The translations under genes were made by a program, and so were the position numbers. From an uncultured Clostridium sp. (lineage in GTDB: Bacteria; Bacillota; Clostridia; TANB77; CAG-508), in the NCBI GenBank assembly GCA_947057875.1, contig CAMSEX010000018.1, positions 1-14,305 on the forward strand: a stretch of DNA of 14,305 nt. The letters are read 5' to 3'. The notes under the pieces were generated by a model. That model was not told the origin of the DNA. It ran no database searches and saw only the letters and a program-made list of their open reading frames with translations. Below, one piece after another: positions 1 to 6,249 of the stretch. The number at the start of each line of letters is the position of its first letter. Within the stretch, counting starts at the first letter, position 1.

Positions 1-11
1 TCTTCCGATCT
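1..11. other. Probable Illumina adapter remnant at contig end
   Basis: The first 11 bases, TCTTCCGATCT, are identical to the 3' end of the standard Illumina adapter (…GCTCTTCCGATCT). An exact 11-base match at the very edge of the window is unlikely by chance and suggests untrimmed adapter at a contig terminus. Biological sequence probably begins near base 12, and bases 12-37 hold no recognisable feature. Confidence 0.75.
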
Positions 12-37
12 TCTGCATATTGCCTCATTTTTAACCT

Positions 38-1219
38 CTACACTTCTACTTTTGTTAGTTTCATATCCTCTAATGTTTGGCAAGAATTTTTTAATTGTCT
101 CATTACTCCAAATTCCACCAATCTATTTTTATAAAATTGACGTATTTGTTTTGCCTTTGGTGTATCTTCTTGCACATCGTGCAATTCCTTTTTCAAAACT
201 GCAATTTCTCTTTCATCATCTGAAGTTGCCTGACTATACTCTGTCCAAAATTTCTTATAGGAATCTCTTTCATCTGGCTTTTCCCAATACACTTTTGTAG
301 ACAACAATTTTTCATTATAATTTTGAATAACCTTCAATAATGTCTGATAAATTTCCTCTTGTTTCGTTTCTTGCTTGGTTGTTACAATCAAACTACGTGT
401 ATCTTTTAGCAATTTTTGATAGCATTGTTCTGCCGCCACAAGAGGCAAACTATGCGTAAACAAAGTTCTGCTCATACCAAGTAAAATGACATTTTTTTCC
501 AAAAAATCTTTTTCATCCAATTTACCAATATCAAATCTGTCAAGTTCGTCATATGCTTTTTTAATTTTTTCAAAATCCCTAAAATCATCTTCTAATTTCA
601 TAGGCAAAATAGTTTTCACATAATCATCTAATGTCAAAAAGATACTTTTGTATAACTCAATTTGATTTAAATTCTTTTCTTTTATGCCATCCGCCAATTT
701 TACAGAATAATGTTTTAAAATTGATTTATACAATTCATCACTTTTTTCAATATACAATTTACGGTATCTTTTGACTAATTTTTCTTTGCCACCATTTAAA
801 ACACTTTCGTAATCCAAATCCAGCAAAAATTTCTGCTTTCTTGCTTTATACTCATTGTATTCTTTATCTTTTAAATGAACGACATTGTAATAATTAGATA
901 ACGCATTTTGCTCAAAAGAAGAGGCAGCTCCACTTTTTACTTTTTTATAAACAGAATCCATAATGTATTTATCAATGGACTCTAAATATAAGGTGTAACT
1001 TTCCTCATAACGATTACGCAATATTTCCTCTTTATTGGTATCTTCTCTATCTACTGATTTATAATTTTCATATGTTTTCAAAACTGCATTTCTCTTTAGT
1101 GTAATAAGCATGCCATTTAATCCAATTTTCGTTGGGATTAATAATTTTGTTAAAGTATTTGAGATTTTGTTAAAAAAAGTTGTGTCATTCGCAAGTACTT
1201 TTAAACTTCTTTCTTCCAT
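38..1219 (-). CDS. Uncharacterised 393-residue helical protein downstream of yqfD
   Basis: I do not recognise this protein. It is highly charged, rich in Lys, Glu, Tyr and Leu, and reads as almost entirely alpha-helical. No convincing signal peptide or membrane segment is visible, although residues 20-45 (around LLIPTKIGLNGMLITL) are a short hydrophobic stretch. The start is ATG with a good ribosome binding site (AGGAAAGG, about 8 bases upstream). The stop is TAG. It lies 18 bases after yqfD on the same strand and is probably the third gene of that transcript. In Bacillus and many Clostridia this position is taken by phoH, then yqfF and ybeY. A role in sporulation or cell envelope is inference from position only. 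The downstream side is lost at the contig end, so phoH may still follow. Confidence 0.8.
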   Translation of the reverse strand: MEERSLKVLANDTTFFNKISNTLTKLLIPTKIGLNGMLITLKRNAVLKTYENYKSVDREDTNKEEILRNRYEESYTLYLESIDKYIMDSVYKKVKSGAASSFEQNALSNYYNVVHLKDKEYNEYKARKQKFLLDLDYESVLNGGKEKLVKRYRKLYIEKSDELYKSILKHYSVKLADGIKEKNLNQIELYKSIFLTLDDYVKTILPMKLEDDFRDFEKIKKAYDELDRFDIGKLDEKDFLEKNVILLGMSRTLFTHSLPLVAAEQCYQKLLKDTRSLIVTTKQETKQEEIYQTLLKVIQNYNEKLLSTKVYWEKPDERDSYKKFWTEYSQATSDDEREIAVLKKELHDVQEDTPKAKQIRQFYKNRLVEFGVMRQLKNSCQTLEDMKLTKVEV

Positions 1220-1237
1220 ATTTTCAAATTCCTTTCC

Positions 1238-2413
1238 TCAATCTTTCGTTCCTATTTTCTCTTCTACTTCATACATTACTTTGACTGTTACTCCGTCCGT
1301 ATCTGCTACGGAAATAACATTTTGCTGTACATTACTCAAATCAGAAATGTTTAATTCTTGATTTAATTCCTTTTGTAACTCTTTTGTTAATTTCTCTGTA
1401 AGCTCTGCCTCCGTAAGATTTTTAAAGTTTTTTTGTGTCTCAAAATTAGTAACATTTACAATTTCTATAGGGATATAATAATTAGAAAATAGTTTTACTT
1501 TTTTATATGTTCTTATTGTATCACAATTTTGAAATTTTGGAACCCCTTTATTGAAAAATATTTTAAAATTATGAATATAAATTTCTACATTTTTTTCCAC
1601 ATTCCCTGTTCTTTCGCTATTTTCCTGAATAAACGCCTCTTTTTTTTCTTTTTCATGAGTACTTACCACATAAATATCAGCATCACTTCCTACTTCTCTT
1701 ATTCCTGTATATTTTCCTTCCATCACTCCTTCAACTAGCAAATCCCCAACATTGACTGCATCTCCAACATTTACCCTTGCCGTTCCATTTCTCACAACCA
1801 TTTTTGAAACAGTCCCACTTCTATCTGCCAAAATATTCGATGGCGTATTCTCATCCACAATTTCTGGCTTTTCAATCGCTTCAACCACATTCACAATCAC
1901 ATTGGTTCCCTTAATATCAATCCCGATCCAAGCCAAATCATCACGTTTTAGACGAATTTCATTTTTGATTTTTTCCAAATCTAAATTCATTTTAAACTTC
2001 CCAATCGAAATTCCATACCCTCCTAAGTCAGACAGAATTTCTTCTTTTGAAATTTTATCATTCCCCGAAATATCAATATTCCAAATAAATCTTGTCACAA
2101 GAAAACAAAAAATTGCAATCACCAAAAGTGTAACTGCAAAAACTTTTCTTTTTTTATATTTTTTTACCACAAAAGGAAGTCCATTTTTGTCCTCTAAAAT
2201 CACTCTACAAGAAGTTTTTCTAGCAATATGACGAATTTTTTTGAAATCCGACTTGCTAATTCTCGCCTTCAAAATTGTCCCCTTTTCAATTTTAGAACTC
2301 CACAAAATAATATTTTCTGTTTTGCAAATATTAATAAATCTCTCAATAAAAAAACCTTCAACAACAATATCAACACTTCCTAAAAAGTATATGTACAACC
2401 ATTTAAAAAGCAC
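1238..2413 (-). CDS. yqfD: Sporulation protein YqfD
   Basis: This 391-residue protein matches the YqfD family, a membrane protein made in the mother cell during endospore formation. It begins with the family-typical hydrophobic patch (residues 1-20, around YFLGSVDIVVEG). One clear transmembrane helix follows at about 91-110, after a basic stretch (KKYKKRK). The large extracytoplasmic part contains the SGNDKISKEEI segment near 116-126 and DLAWIGIDIKGT near 160. The C-terminal region ends in a charged helix and a beta-rich tail. The start is GTG at 2411-2413. It overlaps the yqfC stop by one base (TAGTG) and is preceded by a strong AGGTGAGGAG site, so the two are probably translationally coupled. 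Length is normal for the family. The molecular function of YqfD is not settled. Confidence 0.93.
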   Translation of the reverse strand: MLFKWLYIYFLGSVDIVVEGFFIERFINICKTENIILWSSKIEKGTILKARISKSDFKKIRHIARKTSCRVILEDKNGLPFVVKKYKKRKVFAVTLLVIAIFCFLVTRFIWNIDISGNDKISKEEILSDLGGYGISIGKFKMNLDLEKIKNEIRLKRDDLAWIGIDIKGTNVIVNVVEAIEKPEIVDENTPSNILADRSGTVSKMVVRNGTARVNVGDAVNVGDLLVEGVMEGKYTGIREVGSDADIYVVSTHEKEKKEAFIQENSERTGNVEKNVEIYIHNFKIFFNKGVPKFQNCDTIRTYKKVKLFSNYYIPIEIVNVTNFETQKNFKNLTEAELTEKLTKELQKELNQELNISDLSNVQQNVISVADTDGVTVKVMYEVEEKIGTKD

Positions 2414-2691
2414 TACTCCTCACCTCTTTTACTCTCAAAATCCAAACCTTCAATTTTGCCACTAACCAAAATATCGTCTTCTGTCATCTGACTCAACTTC
2501 AAATTAAAACCATTAATATTTACATTTCCAATATGGGTACTAATGCGCACAAAGAATTCTTCGTATTCCAAAATTCCCTTAAAATTCTCAATCAAAATTT
2601 CATCAAACGCTGTGACCGTAATTTTAGGCACTTTACTCACAACTTCTCTTGGAATTTCTAACAATTCATTAATTCTCCCTAGTCTTCTCAT
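2413..2691 (-). CDS. yqfC: Sporulation protein YqfC
   Basis: This 92-residue protein matches YqfC, a small sporulation protein that is almost always encoded directly before yqfD. Typical family features are the N-terminal LLEIPREVV segment, the PKITVTAFDEILIENFKGILEY core and the hydrophobic NGFNLKLSQMTEDDILVSGKI region. The ATG at 2689-2691 has AGGTGG upstream. It overlaps yqfD by one base. In Bacillus subtilis the pair is transcribed in the mother cell by sigma-E; a loosely matching upstream element is listed separately. Confidence 0.9.
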   Translation of the reverse strand: MRRLGRINELLEIPREVVSKVPKITVTAFDEILIENFKGILEYEEFFVRISTHIGNVNINGFNLKLSQMTEDDILVSGKIEGLDFESKRGEE

Positions 2692-2732
2692 CCCAAAAAC
2701 ACCACCTTTTTGATATAATCTCCTACTATTGG

Positions 2733-2759
2733 ATTTATATGCAAATTAGGTAAAGTTAT
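2733..2759 (-). promoter_or_regulatory. Possible sigma-E-type promoter for yqfCD
   Basis: On the minus strand, ATAAC is followed after 13 bases by CATATAAAT, about 45 bases before the yqfC start. This resembles the Bacillus sigma-E pattern (ATA-rich -35 element, CATAnnnT -10 element). The region is AT-rich, so the match could be fortuitous. Support comes from the known sigma-E control of yqfCD in B. subtilis. Confidence 0.35.
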
Positions 2760-2781
2760 GATTATTTTTTATACAAAAAGC

Positions 2782-2810
2782 AAAAAAGTCAGATTAATAC
2801 TGACTTTTTT
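2782..2810 (-). terminator. Rho-independent terminator after the 106-residue gene
   Basis: AAAAAAGTCAG and CTGACTTTTTT form a perfect 11-bp stem around a 7-base loop, with a T-run on each strand. It lies 8 bases after the stop of the minus-strand gene ending at 2818 and insulates it from yqfC. Confidence 0.85.
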
Positions 2811-2817
2811 ACTCTGT

Positions 2818-3138
2818 TTAGTTTCTGGCTGCTTTTCTGCGGAGCCGTAACCACTCTTCTTTTTTGCTGTATGGATAATCCCAATTGGAAAATGGGACAT
2901 AGAACCGTTCCCAGCGAAAGTCTGCTGCCTGTAAGGTGCGTAATACTGCCTCTGTATACGGCGTCACATACAAGTTTCCCTCAATTGCAAACGCCACAGT
3001 TCCATTATTGACTGCAAAACAGCCATTGTATTCCTCAGCCCATGTGCAATCCAGCACTTTTTCTTGTTGTAACTGTGGATAAACCACAATTACATTATTT
3101 GCCCGCACGCTTTCCTTTTTCAAATTTTCTAACGTCAT
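2818..3138 (-). CDS. Uncharacterised 106-residue accessory protein
   Basis: I do not recognise this family. The protein is soluble, with a beta-rich middle (VIVVYPQL, GCFAVNNGTVAFAIEGNLYVT), an aromatic patch (FRWERFYVPFSNWDYPYS) and a strongly basic helical tail (KKEEWLRLRRKAARN). The tail could bind nucleic acid, but that is speculation. The ATG has a strong AGGAGG site. The gene is a stand-alone unit, with a consensus promoter (3205-3233), a leader hairpin and its own terminator (2782-2810). Its codons are visibly more GC-rich than those of neighbouring core genes, which suggests later acquisition. It may belong to the same accessory set as the genes at 3296-4245, whose promoter is almost identical. 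Confidence 0.75.
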   Translation of the reverse strand: MTLENLKKESVRANNVIVVYPQLQQEKVLDCTWAEEYNGCFAVNNGTVAFAIEGNLYVTPYTEAVLRTLQAADFRWERFYVPFSNWDYPYSKKEEWLRLRRKAARN

Positions 3139-3174
3139 TTTATTTTCCTCCTATTTTATAAATTATTATTCTTT

Positions 3175-3194
3175 AGGAGCTATCTAAGCCTCCT
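3175..3194 (-). promoter_or_regulatory. Leader hairpin before the 106-residue gene
   Basis: In the transcript, AGGAG and CTCCT are separated by 10 bases, giving a small hairpin in the 5' leader about 30 bases before the real ribosome binding site. The first arm is itself Shine-Dalgarno-like (AAGGAGG). No downstream start codon uses it. It may affect translation or mRNA stability. Confidence 0.3.
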
Positions 3195-3204
3195 TGTTAA
3201 TTAT

Positions 3205-3233
3205 ATTATACCATAATTTTCATTTTATGTCAA
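3205..3233 (-). promoter_or_regulatory. Consensus sigma-A promoter (accessory promoter A)
   Basis: On the minus strand the sequence reads TTGACA, a 17-base spacer, then TATAAT. It also has an extended -10 (TGG directly before TATAAT). This is a perfect housekeeping promoter, about 70-95 bases before the gene at 2818-3138. Promoter B at 4314-4342 is nearly identical, including the spacer. Confidence 0.85.
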
Positions 3234-3254
3234 ATTCCTTTTGCAATTAAAGTA

Positions 3255-3288
3255 AAACAGGGACACTTTTTAGTAAGCATCCCTGTTT
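3255..3288 (-). terminator. Probable terminator after the DUF7694-like gene
   Basis: AAACAGGGA and TCCCTGTTT pair in a 9-bp stem with a 16-base loop. On the minus strand the stem is followed by TTTACTTT, a weak T-rich tail. It sits 8 bases past the stop of the gene at 3296-3604 and separates that unit from promoter A. Confidence 0.65.
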
Positions 3289-3295
3289 CAAACTA

Positions 3296-3604
3296 CTACA
3301 CAAATTCTTTTGACGGCAAATCCAAGTTTTCTGCATCCCAAAGTATGATGATACGTTCTGCATTTAAATCAAACTTTTGTCCAACATTAAACTGTACTGC
3401 TGCCTCCTCTTCCTGCCAATACCGCTGCTTGACTTCACAAACTTCCTCCCAAGTAATCCATCTGTCGCCTCCAAAAATTGCTACGACTTTTGGTTCCTCT
3501 TCAAGAAAAATCTCTTTTCGCTCTCCTTTTTTGTAAAACTCTTTTGCTCTTTCAAGCATTCTCTCAATTTTGCTTCTCAACGTTTCTTCCATTTTTTCAG
3601 ACAC
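3296..3604 (-). CDS. DUF7694-like small protein
   Basis: The protein has 102 residues. The C-terminal half (about 47-95) resembles DUF7694-type proteins of phages and mobile elements. It has a TWEEVCEVKQRYW core, followed by AAVQFNVGQ and a late hydrophobic IIILWDAE strand with residues typical of the family. The N-terminal 40 residues are a charged helix that may be an oligomerisation arm. The function of the family is unknown. The first possible start is GTG at 3602-3604, overlapping the end of the upstream gene by 28 bases with only a weak ribosome site. An ATG four codons later is an alternative. The overlap indicates translational coupling with the lectin-like gene. Family assignment is from memory of motif pattern and is moderate. 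Confidence 0.6.
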   Translation of the reverse strand: MSEKMEETLRSKIERMLERAKEFYKKGERKEIFLEEEPKVVAIFGGDRWITWEEVCEVKQRYWQEEEAAVQFNVGQKFDLNAERIIILWDAENLDLPSKEFV

Positions 3605-4245
3605 ATTTCCAGATCTTTGTCATATTCCAGCCCAACATCAGATGGTAGAGAAACTAAGGGACGAACTCCAAAGCAATCATCATAGTAATAGCTCGTGTCT
3701 AAGCTACTGTCGCGGGGACATATCATTTCGATGTATAACACATTCCATAATTTTTCATCGTTGTATGGCGAAGCCGACATCAACCAATAACCAAGACATC
3801 TGTTCTGTTCCTCTTTATTCGGAACAAACAGTTTACTTGGGTTATGCAATAGAAACCAATCATTATCTCGATCTACTATCTTCTTATGTTGGTTCATTGC
3901 ATTCCAGCATCCACAAAACTGCTCCACTGTTGCTCCTCCTGTTGCCTTTGCTCCCGGAATACCTAAAGCAAATTTTTCCCAGTTGATTGAATCTCTCATC
4001 CAATCAAGTAAATCTTCTCTGTCTAAAATACCGAATACCCCATAACCTCCATCTCCTCTTTCAACAGAATCTTCTTTCACGTTCAGCATCTCGGTTAAAA
4101 CACAGTCTGTCGCTATCAAATGCGACTTTTCGCCATCAAAAAACAGCTTCCAGTTGACTCCCCCTGCCTCATATTTCACGTCAAGTTTCTTCCTCTCAAG
4201 ATCTTCTACCTTCAGTTCTGTTACTCCAATTTTCCGTCTTTCCAT
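3577..4245 (-). CDS. C-type-lectin/DUF6273-like accessory protein
   Basis: This 222-residue protein has a C-terminal half with the signature seen in many clostridial DUF6273/C-type-lectin-like proteins: GGATVEQFCGCWNAM near 103-117, YWLMSASPYND near 153-163 and FGVRPLVSLPSDV near 192-204. The N-terminal part (about 29-60) has a beta-rich WKLFFDGEKSHLIATD segment. No signal peptide or membrane segment is visible. Domains of this type usually bind a ligand or partner. Here the ligand is unknown. The ATG has AAGGAG upstream, and a 7-bp hairpin lies just before that site. The gene is transcribed from promoter B and overlaps the DUF7694-like gene. Neighbouring GC-richer codons and lack of a core-gene role suggest acquired cargo. 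Confidence 0.6.
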   Translation of the reverse strand: MERRKIGVTELKVEDLERKKLDVKYEAGGVNWKLFFDGEKSHLIATDCVLTEMLNVKEDSVERGDGGYGVFGILDREDLLDWMRDSINWEKFALGIPGAKATGGATVEQFCGCWNAMNQHKKIVDRDNDWFLLHNPSKLFVPNKEEQNRCLGYWLMSASPYNDEKLWNVLYIEMICPRDSSLDTSYYYDDCFGVRPLVSLPSDVGLEYDKDLEMCLKKWKKR

Positions 4246-4259
4246 TTCTTGCTCCTTTC

Positions 4260-4279
4260 TTTTCCCACACTAGGGAAAA
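4260..4279 (-). promoter_or_regulatory. Leader hairpin before the lectin-like gene
   Basis: TTTTCCC and GGGAAAA pair perfectly (7 bp) around a 6-base loop, immediately upstream of the AAGGAG ribosome site of the gene starting at 4245. It is placed where a structure could modulate translation initiation or protect the mRNA 5' end. Confidence 0.35.
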
Positions 4280-4313
4280 TATATTATTTTATTCTAATTG
4301 TTTCTATATTTAT

Positions 4314-4342
4314 ATTATACCATATTTCCCATATTATGTCAA
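4314..4342 (-). promoter_or_regulatory. Consensus sigma-A promoter (accessory promoter B)
   Basis: On the minus strand: TTGACA, 17 bases, TATAAT, with the extended -10 TGG. It drives the lectin-like/DUF7694-like pair. Over 41 aligned bases it matches promoter A at 35 positions, including most of the spacer, well beyond what the -35 and -10 boxes require. Confidence 0.85.
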
Positions 4343-4356
4343 ATTTCATTTTTAGC

Positions 4357-4385
4357 TTGACATATTATATAATGTAACTTGTAGT
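4357..4385 (+). promoter_or_regulatory. Possible plus-strand promoter for the small ORF
   Basis: TTGACA at 4357-4362 is followed after 17 bases by TGTAGT, a 4-of-6 match to TATAAT. A better TATAAT at 4368-4373 is too close to this -35 box to pair with it. The -35 box lies only 14 bases from that of promoter B, back to back. Confidence 0.4.
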
Positions 4386-4416
4386 TTACAAACAAGTTAA
4401 AAGTTCCTGTTGGAAC
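4375..4416 (+). promoter_or_regulatory. Two leader hairpins before the small ORF
   Basis: AACTTG and CAAGTT pair around 11 bases (4376-4398). GTTCC and GGAAC then pair around a 4-base loop (4403-4416), directly before the AAGGAGG ribosome site. These may structure the 5' end of a short transcript. Confidence 0.3.
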
Positions 4417-4431
4417 AAGGAGGTAATTAAT

Positions 4432-4503
4432 ATGTTTGCAGTTCAATGTGGAAAGAAATCTTTCGCAGAAAAACAACAGATTTTCGACTCATTCTTAAAA
4501 TAG
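4432..4503 (+). CDS. Small ORF (23 residues) ending at an in-frame amber codon
   Basis: This ORF begins with ATG, preceded by a near-perfect AAGGAGG at ideal spacing. It encodes 23 residues starting MFAVQCGKKSFAEKQQ and ends at TAG (4501-4503). The same frame then stays open for 41 more codons to TGA at 4627-4629, giving a plausible continuation (LTVDYTLREGILLETK…). One base change at the TAG, for example to GAG, would give a 65-residue protein. Possible readings: a real micro-protein or leader peptide, a gene broken by a nonsense mutation, or translational readthrough. The unit has a possible promoter upstream and a strong terminator at 4611-4660. I do not recognise the sequence. Confidence 0.45.
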   Translation: MFAVQCGKKSFAEKQQIFDSFLK

Positions 4504-4610
4504 TTAACTGTTGATTACACTTTACGTGAAGGAATACTTTTAGAAACAAAAACACTATCCATTCATATTCCTTCAATTAATACTTATATTGAATTAACTG
4601 TATTACCTTT

Positions 4611-4660
4611 AAAAAGGCACTTCTACTGACATATAATAATGTTAGTAGGAGTGCCTTTTT
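4611..4660. terminator. Strong bidirectional terminator between the small ORF and ftsL
   Basis: A long stem of about 22 bp (three mismatched or G-U positions) starts with AAAAAGGCACT and closes with AGTGCCTTTTT. It has T-runs on both strands. It ends plus-strand transcription of the small ORF and minus-strand transcription of the mraZ-rsmH-ftsL cluster, whose last stop codon abuts it at 4661. Confidence 0.9.
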
Positions 4661-5137
4661 CTAAAAAATCTCTTTTATCCAATTCACAATTTTGTTCCAA
4701 AAGCTTTCTTGTACTTCTACTTCATCACTAGAAACTTCAATATAATCTGTTGTTCCCAAATCAATTAAAGTTGCTGATTTAGTTTGCATGCCATATTCGG
4801 AAGCAATTCTTCTTGTATCATCATTTGCTTCTTTTGAAACCATGCTATTGGTTAAAAGTTGATTATACTCTTTCTTCAAACTTTCTTTTTCTTTATAACG
4901 CTGTTTCACAAAAGCTTGACAAGCAATCATGGCAAAAATAATCGCAAAAAATAACATACTATGAAAGAAAAATTTTGCTTCAAACGACATTTTATATTTT
5001 TTTCTAGCTTTGTTTTTACCTTTTATTCTTTGTGGTGCATTTTTAGACTTTGTGACAGGCTTTTTCTTTGGCTTATTTTGATACTCTGGCTCTAATTTCC
5101 TAGGACTTGTTTCATATTGATAATTATACTTTGCCAT
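4661..5137 (-). CDS. ftsL: FtsL-like cell division protein
   Basis: This 158-residue single-pass membrane protein sits directly after rsmH, the standard position of ftsL. It has a Lys/Arg-rich cytoplasmic N-terminus (residues 20-50), one transmembrane helix at about 56-77 and a short helical coiled-coil-like region. The ERIAxxxGM-like element of the family appears as RRIASEYGMQ, followed by a short strand (TDYIEV). FtsL works with DivIC/FtsB at the septum to recruit and activate the FtsW-FtsI synthase. The acidic tail with a terminal amphipathic helix (FWNKIVNWIKEIF) extends beyond typical FtsL. The ATG has AGGAGG upstream. Sequence conservation in FtsL is low, so the name rests on topology, the GM motif and position. 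Confidence 0.75.
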   Translation of the reverse strand: MAKYNYQYETSPRKLEPEYQNKPKKKPVTKSKNAPQRIKGKNKARKKYKMSFEAKFFFHSMLFFAIIFAMIACQAFVKQRYKEKESLKKEYNQLLTNSMVSKEANDDTRRIASEYGMQTKSATLIDLGTTDYIEVSSDEVEVQESFWNKIVNWIKEIF

Positions 5138-5163
5138 GTTTACTCCTCCTTTCTTTTGTAGTT

Positions 5164-6102
5164 TTAAAGTTTTTCAAAAATACGCAATTTTGCACTTTTG
5201 CTTCTTGTGTTATGTTTTATTTCTTCTTCGCTTGGCAAAATTGGTTTTTTGGTTATCATTTTTCCTAACTTTTTGGAACCACACATACAATATGGTAATC
5301 CTGGTGGACATGTACACTTTCCTTCTGCATCCAAAAATGCATTTTTAACTGCTCTATCTTCCAATGAATGAAAGGTTATCACACACAATCTACCTTGTGG
5401 TTTTAGTAGTTCTATTGAATCCAAAATAGTTTGATATAATGGTTTAATCTCGTTATTGACTTCAATTCTAATTGCCTGAAAAGTTCGCTTGGCTGGATGC
5501 CCTTCTCCTTTTTTTCGAGGTACTGATTTTTCTATGATTTTAACAAGTTCTGCTGTCGTTTCAATTTCTTTTGTTTTTCGATATTCACAAATATTTCTAG
5601 CAATTCTTCTTGAAAATCGTTCTTCTCCATATTCATAAATGAGATTAGCTAATCTTTCTTCTGAATACATATTGACAACGTCTTTTGCTGTTAATTTCGC
5701 CTTTTTATCCATACGCATATCTAGCAAACTTTCCCCCATATAACTAAAACCTCTGTTTTTTTCATCTAGCTGATACGAAGAAACACCCAAATCTAGCAAA
5801 ATACCATTTACTGACGGAATTCCTAATTTTGCTAAAATCGCTTTAATATTGTCATGATTATCGTGCACAAATTGAACATTGGAAAATTCTTTTAATCTTT
5901 CTTGAGCAACACAAATAGCCTCTTCGTCTCGATCAATTCCTAAAAGAAGCCCTTTTTCAGATATTCGTTTCACAATTTGTTTACTATGCCCTGCACCACC
6001 CAAAGTTCCATCCACATAAATTCCATCTGGCTGGATTTGCAAACCTTCTATGCACTCTTCTAACAGTACTGGCACATGATTAAAACTCTCCATTTGCATC
6101 AC
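5164..6102 (-). CDS. rsmH: 16S rRNA (cytosine1402-N4)-methyltransferase RsmH
   Basis: RsmH (formerly MraW) N4-methylates C1402 of 16S rRNA in the P site, using S-adenosylmethionine. The 312-residue length is normal. Visible family motifs are the N-terminal HVPVLLEECIEGL, the SAM-binding DGTLGGAGHS (about 31-40), GIDRDEEA (55-62), LLDLGVSSYQLD, the FQAIRIEVNNE segment and VITFHSLEDRAVK near the C-terminus. A CxCPPGLPYCxC cysteine cluster follows. The open frame begins at GTG (6100-6102), directly abutting the stop of a 48-residue ORF. ATG at 6097-6099 or 6091-6093 are alternatives. No good ribosome site precedes any of them, which fits translational coupling to the upstream small ORF. Confidence 0.95.
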   Translation of the reverse strand: MMQMESFNHVPVLLEECIEGLQIQPDGIYVDGTLGGAGHSKQIVKRISEKGLLLGIDRDEEAICVAQERLKEFSNVQFVHDNHDNIKAILAKLGIPSVNGILLDLGVSSYQLDEKNRGFSYMGESLLDMRMDKKAKLTAKDVVNMYSEERLANLIYEYGEERFSRRIARNICEYRKTKEIETTAELVKIIEKSVPRKKGEGHPAKRTFQAIRIEVNNEIKPLYQTILDSIELLKPQGRLCVITFHSLEDRAVKNAFLDAEGKCTCPPGLPYCMCGSKKLGKMITKKPILPSEEEIKHNTRSKSAKLRIFEKL

Positions 6103-6249
6103 TTATTCTACTTCATTTTTTAACTTAGATAGGTCGCCACAAAAATGACGACCTATAACTTCATAATCTTTTGTATTTCTAAATCCTTCGTAATTTAACT
6201 GTTTATCATTGGTAAAGAAATATATTTTTCTTTCGTAGTTACAAGTCAT
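6103..6249 (-). CDS. 48-residue ORF between mraZ and rsmH
   Basis: The minus-strand ATG at 6247-6249 opens a 48-codon frame. It starts MTCNYERKIYFFTNDKQ and ends with TAA at 6103-6105, directly touching the rsmH GTG (TAAGTG). Its composition looks protein-like: charged and aromatic residues in a mixed pattern, two cysteines and GC-bearing codons. No strong ribosome site is visible before the ATG, and an in-frame stop lies two codons upstream. The abutting stop/start and the absence of a ribosome site for rsmH suggest coupling, which favours a real gene. Against that, it is short, has no recognised relative and lies in an unusual, repeat-bearing gap. I have no functional assignment. Confidence 0.45.
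   Translation of the reverse strand: MTCNYERKIYFFTNDKQLNYEGFRNTKDYEVIGRHFCGDLSKLKNEVE
6129..6156 (-). other. 8-bp hairpin inside the 48-residue ORF, just before rsmH
   Basis: ATAGGTCG and CGACCTAT form a perfect 8-bp stem around a 12-base loop, 27 bases before the rsmH start. No T-run follows on the minus strand, so it is not a standard terminator. It could tune ribosome transit or rsmH initiation. Confidence 0.35.

Noticed and set aside
1752..2231. Plus-strand 159-residue open frame
   Set aside because: It lies fully antisense to yqfD, which is well supported by family motifs, operon position and ribosome site.
3570..3986. Plus-strand 138-residue open frame
   Set aside because: It is the antisense shadow of the lectin-like gene, has no ribosome site, and its composition is typical of reverse-frame reading.
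3577..4245. Diversity-generating retroelement target, because of the C-type-lectin-like C-terminus
   Set aside because: No reverse transcriptase, template repeat or accessory gene is visible in the window, and no near-identical repeat of the C-terminal coding region was seen.
4501..4503. General amber recoding (such as pyrrolysine use)
   Set aside because: Several ordinary genes here (yqfC, ftsL and the 393-residue gene) end at TAG in the expected place, so genome-wide recoding is unlikely.
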